From positions 1 through 64,000 of the forward strand of contig JAIOPH010000027.1 in assembly GCA_021414005.1 (NCBI GenBank): 64,000 nt of DNA. The letters are read 5' to 3'. A model generated the notes under the pieces. That model had not been told where the DNA came from and did no database searches. It saw only the letters and a program-made list of their open reading frames with translations. Each line of letters starts with the position of its first letter. Positions within the stretch are counted from its first letter, which is position 1. Positions 61,666-64,000 of this stretch are shown in pieces. Source of the DNA: Chthoniobacter sp. GTDB taxonomy: Bacteria; Verrucomicrobiota; Verrucomicrobiia; Chthoniobacterales; Chthoniobacteraceae. A program made the translations under genes and the position numbers.

Positions 61666-62361
61666 ATGAAAAATCGCATCCTCATCGCCGACGACGAACC
61701 AGATGCGGTCAAGCTCCTTGACTCCCGCCTCGTAGAACAGGGCTTCGAGGTCCTGCACGCCACCGACGGCCTCTCCGCCCTTGGTCGCGTCCGCAAAGAG
61801 AGCCCCACCCTCGCCATTCTGGATGTCATGATGCCCGAGATGTCCGGTATGGAGGTCTGCCGCACCCTCAAAGGCGACCCGAAGACTGCGCGCATCCCCA
61901 TCATGCTCCTCACCGCGCGTAACGAGGAAGTGGATCGTGTGCTCGGATTCGAATTCGGGGCTGACGATTACGTGACGAAACCTTTTAGCCCGCGTGAAGT
62001 GGTACTTCGGGTGCAAGCGCTGCTCCGCCGCCTGGCACCCGCCACCACTGCCTCAGTCGGGTCGATTCTGCACGTGGGCGGCATCATCATCGACGGCCTC
62101 GCCCACCGCGTCACCGTACACAATCAAGTAGTGGAACTCACGCGCACCGAGTTCAAGCTGCTCCGCACTCTCATGGAAAACACCGGGCGCGTTCTGAAAC
62201 GCGCAGATCTGCTCCAAATTGTGTGGCCCACCGATGCGAACATCGAAATTCGTACCGTGGACACCCATCTCCGCCGCCTCCGGGAAAAACTCGGCACCTC
62301 CGGCCAACTGATTCAGACCATCCGCGGCTTCGGTTATCGCATCGACAACGAGTTAATTTAA
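61666..62361 (+). CDS. OmpR/PhoB-type response regulator
   Basis: 231 residues. The receiver domain (1-120) has the IADDEPD acidic patch, phospho-acceptor D53 (LAILDVMMPEMSG), and K in DDYVTKPFSP. A winged-helix DNA-binding domain (about 135-228) ends in TVDTHLRRLREKLG and IRGFGYRI. The ATG at 61666 is chosen; upstream in-frame sequence has no domain. No histidine kinase follows in the same orientation, so it is an orphan in this window. Confidence 0.93.
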   Translation: MKNRILIADDEPDAVKLLDSRLVEQGFEVLHATDGLSALGRVRKESPTLAILDVMMPEMSGMEVCRTLKGDPKTARIPIMLLTARNEEVDRVLGFEFGADDYVTKPFSPREVVLRVQALLRRLAPATTASVGSILHVGGIIIDGLAHRVTVHNQVVELTRTEFKLLRTLMENTGRVLKRADLLQIVWPTDANIEIRTVDTHLRRLREKLGTSGQLIQTIRGFGYRIDNELI

Positions 62362-62423
62362 CAGGTCGGGCTGGTTGGATCCTTAAGTCGAAGCACAGCG
62401 ATGCCGGTAAGAAAGTAACGGAC

Positions 62424-63098
62424 TTAGAACTGATCGCCGGTCTGCGTTGGGACATCAGCACGGCTCCCGGTCTTCTTCTCGCGCACCCACTTTACCCACA
62501 CGATCAGCCCCACCCCAGCGATGGAAATCACGGCCATCGCCACGTTTACCCATAAATCCCGTCGCTTACTCTTCTCCGACTCATCTTGCAGGTGGCTGAT
62601 CACCGCGACGACCGTGAGCGCAGTCTTTTCGATCTTATCGCGACGCAGGGGTTCCTTTTGCAAAAGGCGGAGCGGCTCCTCCATGAGCATGTTGCGTTGA
62701 AGAGGCGGGTACTGGCGATTGGCGGCCTCGCTCGCGGCGATCATCGCGGCACCGCTCTCGTCGTCCACCAGCAGCACCACACCCACGCGATCTCCCAGCC
62801 AGCCGTGCCGGTAGAGATCCCCCATGTTCACCAGTCGCTCGCGTTGTTTCGATGGCGGGACTCCGAGCGAAGGCAGCGTTACCACATAGACCCAGATGCC
62901 GCGCTGCACCGCTGCCGTCTGGAGCCGCTCACTCAGTGCCCTGGCCGCCTCGGGGAGCAGGACATTGCCAGCGTCCTGGATCAGTCCCGGCGGAGGCGGC
63001 GGCAGGGGCGGGGCCGCGTTCACCTCGCCTGTGCTTACCCAAAACAGCACCACGCCCAGCAGGAACGAAGCACAGCGCAGTGGTGGACGGGGACACAT
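62424..63098 (-). CDS. TPM-domain (DUF477) membrane protein
   Basis: 224 residues from the ATG at 63098 (63167 is possible). Signal-like helix ASFLLGVVLFWVSTGEVNAAP, then a Pro stretch. The TPM domain (about 42-175) follows: LIQDAGNVLLPEAARALSERLQ, GIWVYVVTLPSLG, GWLGDRVGVVLLVDDES. A C-terminal membrane helix (VAMAVISIAGVGLIVWVKWV) and a charged cytoplasmic tail complete it. TPM proteins are found in photosystem repair and in many bacteria as membrane proteins of uncertain function. Confidence 0.82.
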   Translation of the reverse strand: MCPRPPLRCASFLLGVVLFWVSTGEVNAAPPLPPPPPGLIQDAGNVLLPEAARALSERLQTAAVQRGIWVYVVTLPSLGVPPSKQRERLVNMGDLYRHGWLGDRVGVVLLVDDESGAAMIAASEAANRQYPPLQRNMLMEEPLRLLQKEPLRRDKIEKTALTVVAVISHLQDESEKSKRRDLWVNVAMAVISIAGVGLIVWVKWVREKKTGSRADVPTQTGDQF

Positions 63099-63384
63099 GG
63101 GGCGGGTTTGGCGTGTGCAAAGGCGTACCAGCACGCCGCACGGCGCGCAATCAGCAAACAAAGGCATCGGTCGAGGATAAAATAGTCACATTGCCGCCGC
63201 ATTCCCGGCACCCGAATCGGGCAAATCCGGTAATTGTGGCGGAAACGTCATATTAGCCTTCTGATCTTTACAACCAAGTCCTTTCGCACCCAGCACAGCA
63301 CACCTAAATAGGACGCGCCGAAAGTAAGACCTCACGGTCCCAAAAACCGGCACAACATCACAAACCACCTAAGCAAAAATAAAA

Positions 63385-64000
63385 ATGCAAATGAATAAAT
63401 CCTTTAACCTCCTCTCGCTCGCGGCCCTGGCCCTGAGCGGCTTCGGAGTTACTTCGGCCATGGCGCAGAATCCTAACTACGCTCCTGGCGACGTCGTACT
63501 GTTCTTCCAACAGTTCGGCGGCAGCAACACGATTATGGCCAATATCGGTTCCGGAACGACGTTCCGCGACGCCACGTCGAACATGGTCAACATCACCAAC
63601 ATCGGTGGCCTGCTGTCAAACGCCAGCACGGGCTTCGGTGCCAATTGGTTTGAAACCTCCGGCCTCTACTGGGGTGCAGCGGGCGTTCGCTCCACCTCGA
63701 CGAGCACCACTGCAGCAGCAGTGAATGGCGATCCTAACCGCACGCTCTACGTGTCTGCAGGCCGCCTGGCCCTCGGAATCGAAGGGACTGCAGGATCCGG
63801 CGCTTGGTCGCTCGGTGCCAATGCCGATATGACCACCGGCGCGAGTAACATCTTCACGATGAATAACCGCCTGGAGACCGTGTCTGCGATCTCCAGTTTG
63901 GTAGAAGGGACCGCTTCCTCGACCATCGACGAACAGAACCCGTTCCTCGGCAGCAACCCCGGCACCGCCTTCGGCGTGTTCCCCGGTGGCGTTGAAGGTG
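63385..64000 (+). CDS. Secreted Gly/Ser/Thr/Asn-rich protein of the Verrucomicrobia type (cut by the right edge)
   Basis: The ATG at 63385 (a second, in frame, at 63391) opens a frame with no stop to base 64000, at least 205 residues. Signal peptide SFNLLSLAALALSGFGVTSAMAQ. The mature part begins NPNYAPGDVVLFFQQFGGSN and is rich in Gly, Ser, Thr and Asn. Proteins of this type in Verrucomicrobiota often end with a PEP-CTERM sorting signal, which would lie beyond the window. The 286-base region before it (63099-63384) holds no other gene and presumably its promoter. Confidence 0.8.
   Translation, partial: MQMNKSFNLLSLAALALSGFGVTSAMAQNPNYAPGDVVLFFQQFGGSNTIMANIGSGTTFRDATSNMVNITNIGGLLSNASTGFGANWFETSGLYWGAAGVRSTSTSTTAAAVNGDPNRTLYVSAGRLALGIEGTAGSGAWSLGANADMTTGASNIFTMNNRLETVSAISSLVEGTASSTIDEQNPFLGSNPGTAFGVFPGGVEG

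Noticed and set aside
1..64000. CRISPR arrays, rRNA, prophage, plasmid origin
   Set aside because: Looked for direct repeats with spacers, rRNA core sequences, capsid/terminase and replication proteins; none seen.

Overview
The window reads as a chromosomal segment of a high-GC member of the Verrucomicrobiota, possibly a Spartobacteria/Chthoniobacter-type organism; phylum confidence is fair, class confidence low. The evidence is lineage flavour rather than a marker gene. It includes an ECF sigma factor of the rhodopirellula/verrucomicrobium type coupled to a FecR-LamG protein, a planctomycete-type cytochrome/DUF1549/DUF1553 protein, GYF_2+DUF4190 and YdjY-plus-PQQ-propeller proteins, giant TPR proteins, the futalosine menaquinone enzyme MqnC, and a BamA-OmpH-LpxD outer-membrane cluster. 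No rRNA, CRISPR array or phage is present; one tRNA (Arg, anticodon CCG) is.

Layout. (1) 1-1420: two attC-like recombination sites bracket a two-gene cassette on the minus strand, with a second cassette gene running off the left edge. This looks like an integron cassette cluster with no visible integrase. A frameshifted IS30-type transposase remnant follows. (2) 1475-13690: housekeeping and envelope genes: mqnC, bamA, skp, lpxD, a SprT-like metalloprotein, a TfoX-N protein, a GYF_2 protein, a MurG/MGDG-type glycosyltransferase, serS, tilS and a cyclic-nucleotide-binding MscS channel. (3) 13722-22813: sigma/FecR pair, tandem EF-hand proteins, the cytochrome/DUF1549/DUF1553 protein, rdgB, a receiver-MBL hydrolase fusion and a small secreted protein.

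(4) 23034-37025 is the most interesting locus: six co-oriented genes with very short gaps, encoding giant TPR protein, ExbB/TolQ, ExbD/TolR, a membrane-anchored PD40 propeller with an alpha/alpha-toroid inserted in it, a related protein with an internal TonB-like helix and a C-terminal toroid, and a second giant TPR protein. This looks like a proton-motive-force-driven envelope machine built from Tol/Ton-like parts in a different arrangement. (5) 37028-44969 continues on the same strand with FG-GAP/VCBS, PQQ-propeller/YdjY, Pro-rich anchor and PQQ-propeller proteins. Structured inverted-repeat elements interrupt this part, and one of them is translated as the N-terminus of the VCBS protein.

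(6) 45313-64000: a rifampin-phosphotransferase-like PEP-utilising enzyme, a DUF106/Oxa1-type membrane protein, a TPR/EF-hand protein, a PBP4-like protein, a 2-oxoacid dehydrogenase E2 lacking a recognisable E3-binding domain, tRNA-Arg, a Ser/Thr kinase, a RluD-type pseudouridine synthase, type-4 uracil-DNA glycosylase, threonine dehydratase, an MFS exporter, a broken repeat protein, a small zinc-ribbon protein, a PhoB-type regulator, a TPM-domain protein, and the start of a secreted Gly/Ser/Thr/Asn-rich protein cut by the right edge.
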